Under the pieces are notes generated by a model, which was not told the origin of the DNA, did no database searches, and saw only the letters and a program-made list of their open reading frames with translations. This document shows positions 55,321-63,289 of a stretch of DNA of 64,000 nt, piece after piece (within the stretch, counting starts at the first letter, position 1; each line of letters opens with the position of its first letter). The stretch spans positions 118,048-182,047 of the forward strand of contig CANLSF010000009.1 in assembly GCA_947493695.1 (NCBI GenBank), read 5' to 3'. The DNA is from an uncultured Kiloniellaceae bacterium (GTDB lineage Bacteria; Pseudomonadota; Alphaproteobacteria; Kiloniellales; Kiloniellaceae). Made by a program: the position numbers and the translations under genes.

Positions 55321-56273
55321 CCGCGGCACTGAGCAAGCATTTTAAGACGGTCGTCGGCAAACCCTGGATCTGGGCTTTCGCGGGCGCCTTCGCTGTCTGG
55401 GCGGCCACTGTCCTCTATACCGGCGGGACCGGGGCCGGCCAGATTCTCTCGGCCGCGCTCTCCTTCGCGACCTTCTCGGTCATTGTCGGTATGGGGCAGA
55501 TGTATGTCATCACACTCGGGCCCGGCAACGTGGACCTTTCGATCCCGGCCACCATGACCTTTGCGGGGGCCGTCTCCATGAAGATCATGGAGACTCAGGA
55601 TATCATGATCCTGCCGGGGCTCGTCATCGCGCTGCTGTGCGGGCTGACGGTCGGCGTCTTCAACTACGGCCTGATCCGCACACTCAGAATCCCGCCGATC
55701 ATTGCTACGCTCTCCTCCAGCTTCCTGGTACAGTCCTGCGCCATCGCCTACGGACGCGGTCTCAAGATCAAACCGCCGGAGCTTCTGGCCGAATTCACCA
55801 CCGCCAAGATCGCGGGTGTTCCCCTGCTCGCCATCTGCGTCATAGCACTGGCTGCGGTTATGAGTGTGGTCCTGCATCGCACCGTCTTCGGGCGCTCCGT
55901 GCTCGCCATTGGTCAGAATTCACGTGCGGCTGAACTGGCCGGGGTAAAAGTCAACTTCATCCGTCTCGCTACCTACGCGCAGTCGGGCGTGCTGGCTGCG
56001 CTCTGCGGCTACCTGCTCGCGGGTTTCTCCGGCGGCGCCTCTCTGAACATGGGGGCGGAATACCTGCTGGCGTCAATCGCTGTCGTCGTGATAGGCGGCA
56101 CCTCGGTCGCAGGCGGTTTCGCCAATCTGCCCGGCCTCTGGGGCGCAGCGCTCTTCATGTTCCTGCTGGTCACCATGCTGAACACCTTCGGACTGAGCGC
56201 CGGGATCCGCCTGCTGCTGACCGGTGTGATCATCGTCGGCGTTATCACGCTTGCGGGTGGGCGCCGGAATTAG
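55317..56273 (+). CDS. Sugar ABC transporter permease (RbsC type), second
   Basis: A 318-residue permease from the ATG at 55317, an ATGA overlap with the first permease. The frame is open back to 54555 but that part is antisense-like shadow. RbsC-type motifs are MYVITLGPGNVDLSIPATMT and VVIGGTSVAGGFANLPGLWG. It completes the importer. No cytosolic sugar kinase follows; the next gene is on the other strand. Confidence 0.9.
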   Translation: MTAALSKHFKTVVGKPWIWAFAGAFAVWAATVLYTGGTGAGQILSAALSFATFSVIVGMGQMYVITLGPGNVDLSIPATMTFAGAVSMKIMETQDIMILPGLVIALLCGLTVGVFNYGLIRTLRIPPIIATLSSSFLVQSCAIAYGRGLKIKPPELLAEFTTAKIAGVPLLAICVIALAAVMSVVLHRTVFGRSVLAIGQNSRAAELAGVKVNFIRLATYAQSGVLAALCGYLLAGFSGGASLNMGAEYLLASIAVVVIGGTSVAGGFANLPGLWGAALFMFLLVTMLNTFGLSAGIRLLLTGVIIVGVITLAGGRRN

Positions 56274-56290
56274 ATAAGCGAACCCGGACC

Positions 56291-56644
56291 TCACTCACAG
56301 GGAAACGAGAGAGACAGCACATAGGCAACCAGACCATCGGCTTTGAGGTTGCCCAACTGGGGATTGGCGACCAGATAATCCTTCACCAGATCAGGCAGCT
56401 CATCGTTGGTCTCACCAACAGGCAAACAAGCCATGATGCCATCCACCTTCGCGCCGGGACCGCCCAGCACATCCGCCACGGCACGGATATAGCCGACGCA
56501 AATTCCCTGATCCATCGGAACTTCACTTACACAGGCCGCGGCCAGTTCGGCCCCGGTTACATAGGGCGGCCAGGCCTCCCCGGCCAAGGGCATATTCGCA
56601 AGCAAAACCGCCGTTGAGAGCGAAGGAAGTATGTCCAATGCCAT
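56291..56644 (-). CDS. Rap1a/Tai-like small secreted protein
   Basis: 117 residues from the ATG at 56644 (AGGAGA at 6 nt). It has a short signal peptide and then the Rap1a/Tai pattern: GAELAAACVSEVPMDQGICV with GYIRAVADVL, four Cys in the mature part, and a C-terminal LSLSFPCE. Founding members are immunity proteins for type VI secretion amidase-type toxins, but the family is broad and many members have no toxin nearby. It is 75 bp downstream of the kinase/nucleotidyltransferase cassette on the same strand, so it may be its last gene. Confidence 0.6.
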   Translation of the reverse strand: MALDILPSLSTAVLLANMPLAGEAWPPYVTGAELAAACVSEVPMDQGICVGYIRAVADVLGGPGAKVDGIMACLPVGETNDELPDLVKDYLVANPQLGNLKADGLVAYVLSLSFPCE

Positions 56645-56739
56645 CGCCGTCTCCTGTTTACTCAAACAGTAAAACAGACCGGACTATATCAGATTGATGC
56701 GCAGCAGGTGGGCTTTCCAGCGGATACAGGTGCGGTTGC

Positions 56740-57858
56740 TCAGGCCGTCTTTTCCCCACCGATCCGGCGCCAGGCCTTGATCGCAAGGTGACGGGCCAGC
56801 ATCAGCGGTGGCATACGCAGCCAATGAGACCGTATGTACAGCAGCTCGCCCGCGATATCTGCCCCATGATTTGACTCGAAAAGGTAAACCGGTGCCAGCG
56901 CACGCGGAACCAGCATATCCATCAGCAACCGGACCGGCAGCGGTGGCCCGAAGCGCTGCGAAGCCTTAAGCGCAGAGTCGGGAACCGGCGCATCCAGTAA
57001 AGCCGAAGCGTAGCGCAGACTGTAAAACAACGGACGCCCCAGGCCCATGACTTCGGCCCGTGCAATCAATCGATCCCAGAAATCCGCACGCTCGCCGAAA
57101 TGCCCAATCATCTCGGTCTGATCGACAAGATCACGCAGTCCACCTCGGATTTCGCCGTCCTGGAACAGATGAACGACCGAATGCAAAAACATGTCGGCGT
57201 CACAGAGGACGTAATAGCCCTGCCGTTCTCGAAGCTCGGACTCAACAGGCACTGCCTGTCCGAGCAGTTCGACCGCATCCGCGGTGACTCGGCCGGTGGG
57301 TGGCAGGATTGTGTGATGCACGTCGATTACCGTATTGCGCTCGTTGTTCACCAGAGGCGGGATTTCGTGCATCCATCTGCGGTAATACTCGTCGTCGTAA
57401 CCGCCACTTTCCTCACCCTGTTTTTCCTTGGCCGACATCCAGCCCGCGTCCAGAAGCGCCTGCTCCACATTGGCGAGCTCGTCCTTTGCCACCAGGATGT
57501 CGATGTCGGAACTCAAGCGGCCACGGGTGCAGGGAATTCCAGCCGCCAGATAGGCAGCTCCTTTCAGCAACACAATCTTGAGGTCACGATCCCAGAACAC
57601 GCGCTTGATACGATCCATTTCCCACGACAGCCGGACCTGGCTCTGCGCGCCGTTACGCTCCGCCGACAGCAGGCTGCCCTCAAGGCCCGGTATTAGCTCT
57701 GCACGTCCACCTGCCGCTGCCAGATCAATGGCGACGCGGCTCAGGACACCTCCCGACTGCGCAAGGTAAACCGCCCGCGACCAGCGCTCGGCGGACCAAC
57801 CCTTAGCCGATTGCGGCGAAACAATCAGGGTTTTCAGATCTGCGGGGAGACCTTTCAC
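56740..57858 (-). CDS. Nucleotidyltransferase family protein (NTP_transf_5 type)
   Basis: A 372-residue protein. The core LLKGAAYLAAGIPCTRGRLS then SDIDILVAKDEL (about 98-129) holds the two aspartates of a polymerase-beta-type nucleotidyltransferase in the PF14907 group. Members occur in peptide-modification and lasso-peptide clusters. Its start overlaps the HprK-like gene by 4 bp, so the products are made together. It probably adenylylates or otherwise nucleotidylates a peptide or partner; the target is unknown. Confidence 0.75.
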   Translation of the reverse strand: MKGLPADLKTLIVSPQSAKGWSAERWSRAVYLAQSGGVLSRVAIDLAAAGGRAELIPGLEGSLLSAERNGAQSQVRLSWEMDRIKRVFWDRDLKIVLLKGAAYLAAGIPCTRGRLSSDIDILVAKDELANVEQALLDAGWMSAKEKQGEESGGYDDEYYRRWMHEIPPLVNNERNTVIDVHHTILPPTGRVTADAVELLGQAVPVESELRERQGYYVLCDADMFLHSVVHLFQDGEIRGGLRDLVDQTEMIGHFGERADFWDRLIARAEVMGLGRPLFYSLRYASALLDAPVPDSALKASQRFGPPLPVRLLMDMLVPRALAPVYLFESNHGADIAGELLYIRSHWLRMPPLMLARHLAIKAWRRIGGEKTA

Positions 57859-58811
57859 CGGGTCTCCTCCATCAGGTCCTCGACCATCTTAATGGCCATG
57901 TCCAAGGATCCGTACTGCAGGCCGTAAAACCTGCAGCGCCCGACCAGTTCGGAGATCGCATCGAAGGCCGGCCGCCCGAGACGGTCACTGTTGACGCTGG
58001 CGCCCCTCAGCATGGCAAAAGCCTCGGCGCCCACGAATTCCTCGATATGCCCGGGCGAGCCTTCAACATAGTTCGGAAAGACGACCAGATCGAGCTGCGC
58101 AGGTCGGTGCCCCTGCCGCAGACTCTCAGCCGGTACCTTGAGGTAGCGGATCGTGCCTTTGATCGTATTGAGAAAAGGCCTGCTGAAAACTTCTTCGCCC
58201 AGGCGCTCGACCATGACATTGATCGACTGGTTCTTCAGCGAGATGGGCCTCGGATAGGGATAGAGCAACAGATCGTCCGTATCCATCAGCGCAAACTCGT
58301 CGGAAAACAAACGCCAGCCACTGTAGGCCAGTCCGGCAGTCAGCGTGCTCTTACCCGCGCCCGACTCACCGGCCATGAGCACGGCCCTGCTCGGCTGCCC
58401 TTCATCCGGACCTGTATCCCGCGCGACGACGCCCGAGTGATAGATCAAATACTGATCCGACTTGGTGCCAACCTGCCAGTTCAGGCCCATTTCCAGTGCC
58501 AGGATCGAAAGATCGCCAGGCAGCGGAACGAATGGCGAGGCAATAAAGCCGCCATCAGCTATCACCTTGGGCTTGAACCAGCGCCTCAGCAGCGATACCG
58601 GATCGACTTTCAGATTGAAATGCGCGAATTCGTCGGGCCCCGCCAGGGGGTAGCCGCCGTAAATGTCCAGGAAGTCACGTTGCAACAGGGGGTAACTCGT
58701 GCCAATCCGCGCCACGAAGGGGCCGACCTTGAACTTGAGCTTGCCGCGGTTCAAATCGCGCGTCACCTGCGCACGATTTTCCTGCAAAATGTTTCGATCC
58801 GTTGTTTTCAC
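57855..58811 (-). CDS. HprK-related kinase A
   Basis: A 318-residue protein related to the C-terminal kinase domain of HPr kinase/phosphorylase. The P-loop MAGESGAGKSTLTAGLAYSG lies at about 144-163, and the acidic RLFSDEFALMDTDDLLLYPY follows. There is no HPr gene or phosphotransferase system nearby. Homologues in some lasso-peptide clusters phosphorylate the peptide. It is flanked by a PqqD-like chaperone and a nucleotidyltransferase, the HPr-rel-A arrangement. Confidence 0.8.
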   Translation of the reverse strand: MKTTDRNILQENRAQVTRDLNRGKLKFKVGPFVARIGTSYPLLQRDFLDIYGGYPLAGPDEFAHFNLKVDPVSLLRRWFKPKVIADGGFIASPFVPLPGDLSILALEMGLNWQVGTKSDQYLIYHSGVVARDTGPDEGQPSRAVLMAGESGAGKSTLTAGLAYSGWRLFSDEFALMDTDDLLLYPYPRPISLKNQSINVMVERLGEEVFSRPFLNTIKGTIRYLKVPAESLRQGHRPAQLDLVVFPNYVEGSPGHIEEFVGAEAFAMLRGASVNSDRLGRPAFDAISELVGRCRFYGLQYGSLDMAIKMVEDLMEETR

Positions 58812-58835
58812 GGCGTTCTTATAACACCGTGAGGT

Positions 58836-59132
58836 TTAAGAATGGTATGCTGGAAAAATCAATCCGGCTGTATCGAAGGCCTTTAGAGCCTCATGCACGG
58901 CACCCGCCAATGCCTCCGGGTCCTGCCCCTCCAGCAAGCTGGTCAGTTCGCGCACCAGTGAGGTTTCGTCGCGGGGCGCTTCCTGCAGCAGATCCAGGAT
59001 CTCGCGAGAGAGAGGATCCAGGACGTGGGTATTTCCCGATCGCTCGTTAAAGAGAAGTGAATAGGAATCGAAAGACCGCCAGACAAGGCTGTCTGGTTCG
59101 GGAACATGCCAAAGAGTCGATACATCCAGCAT
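58836..59132 (-). CDS. PqqD-like peptide chaperone of the HPr-rel-A system
   Basis: A 98-residue PqqD-fold (RRE-type) protein. The pattern LVWRSFDSYSLLFNERSGNT, HVLDPLSREILDLLQEAPRD and LVRELTSLLEGQDPEAL, with a final LKAFDTAGLIFPAY, matches PqqD, which binds a precursor peptide and presents it to enzymes. The ATG at 59132 is used, one codon after a TTG. It sits 24 bp before the HprK-like gene and 93 bp after the Tat-signal protein. Confidence 0.78.
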   Translation of the reverse strand: MLDVSTLWHVPEPDSLVWRSFDSYSLLFNERSGNTHVLDPLSREILDLLQEAPRDETSLVRELTSLLEGQDPEALAGAVHEALKAFDTAGLIFPAYHS

Positions 59133-59224
59133 CAAGAAATAACGGGCGCGGCCGAATTACGGCCTGCGCCCGCTCCCCAAAGCTCTGCTGCGTCGATGTC
59201 CAGGATCACATCAGGACCGAAACA

Positions 59225-59704
59225 TCACGCAGAGTGATAAATTGAGCTCAAGCAAGAGAAGCCCATGTTGTCATTGTAAACCAGCGCACGGAGTCTGTTG
59301 TGATTGATGTTACCGGCGCGCACGACGTCGCCTGGTCCCTTATTGACATAGATCCGCTGGAAACGCTGATTGGCGTACGGGCCTTCGCTCTCATGGTACC
59401 GGCGACGGCGATGGTTGTAGTACCACTTTCCGTTGCTGCGCCTGTAGTAGTGGACACCATTGTAGTTCCGGAGCGGACGGAAATATCCGTCGACCTTCAC
59501 AATCTTGCCCGGCGTCTCCATCTTGCCCTGGTACAGGACACAACCAGCGGAAGTCGCCCAGGCTGAACTTGGTTTAAAGGTCAGGACAAGCGGTGCAGAA
59601 GCAGCGCCCAGCTTCAGCAGACGCCGTCGAGCCATTCTCGCGTCGTCCATCTTCGCATCGCCCTCAGACCCGGCATTATTCTTGCCATCCAAAGTCGGAT
59701 CCAT
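59225..59704 (-). CDS. Tat-signal, Tyr/Arg-rich small protein (candidate cassette substrate)
   Basis: 159 residues from the ATG at 59704 with AAGGAG about 11 nt upstream; a GTG at 59713 is too close to it. The N-terminus is an acidic 25-residue leader, then a twin-arginine signal (ARRRLLKLGAASAPLVLTF) and cleavage near AWA. The mature part is rich in Tyr, Arg and Asn (for example HYYRRSNGKWYYNHRRRRYH), with Cys near both ends and a Ser/Cys-containing tail ending SSIYHSA. It matches no family I know. It is first in the cassette, so it is the natural candidate target for the kinase and nucleotidyltransferase. Confidence 0.6.
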   Translation of the reverse strand: MDPTLDGKNNAGSEGDAKMDDARMARRRLLKLGAASAPLVLTFKPSSAWATSAGCVLYQGKMETPGKIVKVDGYFRPLRNYNGVHYYRRSNGKWYYNHRRRRYHESEGPYANQRFQRIYVNKGPGDVVRAGNINHNRLRALVYNDNMGFSCLSSIYHSA

Positions 59705-60230
59705 AAATGACACACTCCTTAAATTTGGCCCAACGCGTCGCCGTGCCCATACCTAGCCACAGAATTGCCTCACAAAAATGTTCCGGCAATTGGCCTACAA
59801 AAAAATCTTAGCGGTAATTAAGCAACATCCGTGCCACTGTCCTTACCTATTTGTTTTCAAGCTCTTAGTGATTCGCATATACGGGCTTTGTAAGAAATAC
59901 CAACACTTTTTTAAAGCCCTTTCCAAAGCGCAAACCGCATACTCTGCTTAAGGTGTTGAAATTCATATAAAACACAGAATTAACACATCGTAAAAAAATC
60001 CGACAACGGCCCGCACATCGCGACTCGGCTGAGGTGCTCCCAAAACCCGTCTCACCGCCCCCGATTTGCTGTGAAACCAGACCGGAGCCAGGCCATTCAC
60101 GAGGAAAGTTCCCGGGCAACAGATCGATCGCTCGTGAGAATCACACTGTTTGGTTGAAAATTACCGGATATTGCCCGCAAGTAAAATTACGAGAAACTAA
60201 TATGTTAGGATCTTTGTTGGAGATTCGAGA
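59705..60230. other. AT-rich gap upstream of the cassette
   Basis: 526 bp with no convincing gene. It contains the cassette promoter, not located. A 33-codon frame beginning MNFNTLSRVCGL on the minus strand has no ribosome site and is not called. The 3' end of the neighbouring PAS_5 gene borders it. Confidence 0.4.
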
Positions 60231-60785
60231 TCAACAGCCGCCGGTGGCGTGCTGCTCGAGAACTTCGTGGGAGTATTCCGAAAGCTGCTCAACCGGCATG
60301 AAGCTGTAAAGCTGCTCGGCATCCGCAGTCACAGTCGTCAAATCAACCGACTCTCCGCGCACGGTGACCCCAACCAGACCGTCAGCGGTCACGCCATCAC
60401 TGGAAAGCGGCAGAACCAGCCGTTCCCCCAGAGTCATCTTATCGGTGCAGCGATAGACCGGCCCCTCGGCGTGCAGTGCCATCCGCTCGGTCAGGACCCG
60501 AAGGAAGAGGCTGTTAACCGCACTGAAACGCTCCCCCATAACCATATCCGACAATAAGAGCCCAGTGATCCGGGTACCGAACACAGCGTTGACTTCCTCC
60601 CCCGCCAGTCTGTAGCGGAATGTGCCCTGCGCTTCCTCGTAATCGCTCAACCAGATATAGGGTAATACCGGGCCCAGACGCAGTGCGTCGATATCGTTCC
60701 GTCGCGGCATCAGGCGCGGACCACGAACATCCAGATAATGCTCAAGAAAAAGTGCCAATCTTCGGTCGGACAACTGGCTGAACAT
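60231..60785 (-). CDS. PAS_5-type domain protein (third of three)
   Basis: 184 residues from the ATG at 60785. Pattern: RRLALFLEHYLDVRGPRLMP, LRLGPVLPYIWLSDYEEAQG, FRYRLAGEEVNAVFGTRITG and LVLPLSSDGVTADGLVGVTV, the same PAS-like layout as the products at 23799 and 47660. The C-terminal tail is longer. Output and ligand are unknown. It is transcribed towards the HPr-rel-A cassette but separated from it by over 500 bp. Confidence 0.75.
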   Translation of the reverse strand: MFSQLSDRRLALFLEHYLDVRGPRLMPRRNDIDALRLGPVLPYIWLSDYEEAQGTFRYRLAGEEVNAVFGTRITGLLLSDMVMGERFSAVNSLFLRVLTERMALHAEGPVYRCTDKMTLGERLVLPLSSDGVTADGLVGVTVRGESVDLTTVTADAEQLYSFMPVEQLSEYSHEVLEQHATGGC

Positions 60786-61320
60786 ATTGGGCCACCTAAG
60801 AACGCAGAATAGAGACCGTCTTCGAACACACCGTGCCGGTATTCTTGAGCACAAACACCGCACAGTTTGAACAGGCAGGCCGATCCGTCAAACCCTGCAA
60901 CCTATTTCAATCAAACGAAATACACCCTGGCATCATAACAAGATAAACCCCCAAGGTCACCTCAATATAAGACTATACAAAATCTGATAAACGAGCTTCT
61001 TGACGCCGTTCTGCTGAACTCTTTACTTCTATGATTGACGGGGCGAAGACAGTCCGACCTACAACTCTTGATCAGCGCGCAACCAGACAAACGGCGACGC
61101 GATCTCATGTGCCATAAAGCAAGCAAAGAGTCTGACTCCTGCTCTGAATACTTCATCGAAAATCACTTCGTTTTCTTGCGGCTCAAAGGAGCGGGAATCA
61201 TCGGAGCCGTAAAATTTTGAAACCCGCGTCCACGCATAGCTGGCCCGCAAAGAGGAGAATTTTCTATCAGGTGGTTTTCCTGTATTGCTGCTGACAACAG
61301 ACGATGGAACAAGCCACTCT
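60786..61320. other. Gap without a supported gene
   Basis: 535 bp. A 117-codon minus-strand frame (61059-61412) runs into the start of the permease gene, has no ribosome site and is treated as spurious. The promoters of both divergent genes should be here. Confidence 0.4.
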
Positions 61321-62220
61321 ATGAGCGACGCACCGGCACGCACGGCCTCTTTATCGGGGTCGAGCAGAGGAATACTTTGGATGCTGCTGACCATGCTGCT
61401 GTTTGTCAGCATGGATACCGCCGCAAAATATCTGAGCCAGAGTTATCCGGTTTTGCAGGTGGTGTGGGCACGTTATCTCTTTCACGCGCTCCTCCTCGCC
61501 CTTTATCTGAATCATAAACTTCCCGGCCTGATGCGCACAAAGCGTCTGGGTATGCAGCTTTTTCGCTCGTTGCTGCTGCTGGTGACCACGGTCATGTTCT
61601 TCACCGGAATCAGCCTGATCCCTCTCGCAGACGCCAGCGCGATCATGTTCGTCGCCCCGATACTCGTCACGGCTCTCTCGATGCCCATGCTGGGGGAAAA
61701 AGTTGGCCCCCGCCGCTGGGCAAGTATCGCAATCGGGTTTATCGGCGCCCTGATTGTCATCCGCCCCGGTGGCGACAGCCTACAGCTCGCGGCACTTTTG
61801 CCCTTTGGTGCCGCCTGTTGCTACGCTGTTTATCAGGTTTTCACCCGCTCCCTCAGCCATAGCGACCAGCCCCTGACCACTCTGGCCTATACTGCGCTGG
61901 TCGGGGCTGTCGTCATGTGCTTTGTGGTTCCGTTCAACTGGCAAACACCTGATACCAATGGCTGGCTGATGATGATCCTGATCGGCTTGCTGGGTGGCGT
62001 CAGCCAGTTCACTTTGATCAAGGCCTTCCAATCTGCCCCCGCGGCGGCTGTCACGCCCTTCAGCTATTCAAGTCTGATATGGGCCACCCTCTATGGTTTT
62101 CTTGTTTTCGGCGATCTGCCGGACCTATGGACCATTGTCGGCGCGCTCATCATTGCCGCAAGCGGCCTCTATATCTTTCACCGCGAGAACCTCAAGAAGC
62201 AGAGCGCAGACAGCGCCTGA
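61321..62220 (+). CDS. EamA-domain DMT superfamily permease
   Basis: A 299-residue inner-membrane transporter of the drug/metabolite type, with two EamA halves of five helices each and ten membrane segments in all. The start at 61321 (MSDAPARTASLSGSSRG) is chosen over a TTG at 61285; neither has a strong ribosome site. Conserved ALPLADASAIMFVAPILVT-like (here SLIPLADASAIMFVAPILVT) and the Gly/Pro helix ends are seen. Substrate unknown; relatives export amino acids, nucleobases or drugs. Confidence 0.85.
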   Translation: MSDAPARTASLSGSSRGILWMLLTMLLFVSMDTAAKYLSQSYPVLQVVWARYLFHALLLALYLNHKLPGLMRTKRLGMQLFRSLLLLVTTVMFFTGISLIPLADASAIMFVAPILVTALSMPMLGEKVGPRRWASIAIGFIGALIVIRPGGDSLQLAALLPFGAACCYAVYQVFTRSLSHSDQPLTTLAYTALVGAVVMCFVVPFNWQTPDTNGWLMMILIGLLGGVSQFTLIKAFQSAPAAAVTPFSYSSLIWATLYGFLVFGDLPDLWTIVGALIIAASGLYIFHRENLKKQSADSA

Positions 62221-62419
62221 TGGACAGACCTGCCTCTGCCTTCGCGTGATACCCGGAAAAAATTTCCTGTCACTCACGCAGATCACGGCATGAAAATCAG
62301 CCCAAAACCCCAGAGATGCTGAGTTCTTCGCACCTTTCCCGCTTCGTGAATTCTGGTCCGCGACTTGCATAGCTGATTCATGAATTCAGAGAAAACGAGC
62401 AGACTCAGAAGGAAGTATC

Positions 62420-62980
62420 ATGTCCCTTATCGAACCAGGCGATCTCAGCAATCAATTGCGCTCCGCCCGTTCCTGGCTGAAGGACACCGGTCCTGCGAAC
62501 CTCGAGTCTCCGCCATCGCTGAAAGTGGATATAGATCCCTCGCCAAGCCTTCCGGCGAAGATCTCCGAGACAAAACAGTTTCCAACACTGCCATCAGAGA
62601 CCGCTGCGCATTCCGCAAAAGAAGCCAAGCGTCCGAAGAAGCCCGTTCCCACCCTCGGCAATAACGAGAGCGTGGCGGCAGGGCAATACGACCGCATGAT
62701 CGAGGACATGATTCGCAACGAAAGTCAGGCCGAGATCACGCAGCACGTCATCAAGGTTGAACGTTCCGAAGTCGCAGCACTGATCAAGCAGGTCGCCCGC
62801 GCCAAAGGACGATACCTCGCAACCCTTCTGGAATCCTCCAAGGGCAAGAGTGTCCCGAGCAGCCGGATCGAAGACCTTAAACAGCTTCGCGAAACCTACG
62901 ATGAATTGCTGCAGGGCCTGAACGATCTCCGTAGCCACATTGTGAACGGAACCGTCCTGGTCGTAGGCGTTCGCAACTGA
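62420..62980 (+). CDS. Unrecognised protein, 186 residues
   Basis: A clear frame with AGAAGGAAG at good spacing before the ATG. The first 95 residues are low in order (Pro/Ser/Lys/Glu-rich). The C-terminal part (about 95-186) is helical, with VERSEVAALIKQVARAKGRY and DLKQLRETYDELLQGLNDLR, probably a coiled-coil segment, ending in VLVVGVRN. No signal, membrane helix or known motif. It is convergent with the histone-like gene across a shared terminator. Confidence 0.6.
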   Translation: MSLIEPGDLSNQLRSARSWLKDTGPANLESPPSLKVDIDPSPSLPAKISETKQFPTLPSETAAHSAKEAKRPKKPVPTLGNNESVAAGQYDRMIEDMIRNESQAEITQHVIKVERSEVAALIKQVARAKGRYLATLLESSKGKSVPSSRIEDLKQLRETYDELLQGLNDLRSHIVNGTVLVVGVRN

Positions 62981-63230
62981 CCTGGTAAGCGGGAACATCC
63001 TCGGCGGGATCTGAAGAGAACGTCGTGGGGATGCGATTTGCCGGCGAACCTCGGCTCTCCGTCACGGCCGTCGCAATTGATGGCGCCATCGGCGCTGGGT
63101 CGAGAGCTCTCCTAAGACCGCATCCAATCCATCGCAGTTCCCGCCCACCTCTCTGATAGGCTTGCACATTTTATCCATGCCATCCGAGCAGGCTTGCGTT
63201 CACATGAGGGACTAGCCCTATCACACAAAG

Positions 63231-63261
63231 AAAAAGCGGGACCCGGAAGGTCCCGCTTTTT
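63231..63261 (+). terminator. Bidirectional intrinsic terminator
   Basis: AAAAAGCGGGACC (63231-63243) pairs perfectly with GGTCCCGCTTTTT (63249-63261) around CGGAA. T-runs occur on both strands, so it can end the 62420 gene on the plus strand and the histone-like gene on the minus strand. The rest of 62981-63230 shows no gene. Confidence 0.88.
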
Positions 63262-63289
63262 TGATAGCGTGTGCTATGTAACCGCCAGA

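Noticed and set aside
59865..60119. 84-codon minus-strand frame in the gap upstream of the Tat-signal gene
   Set aside because: No ribosome site and odd composition. The inner 33-codon ATG frame also lacks a site, so it is not called as a precursor peptide.
61059..61412. 117-codon minus-strand frame overlapping the DMT permease start
   Set aside because: No ribosome site, overlaps a well-supported gene and matches no family.
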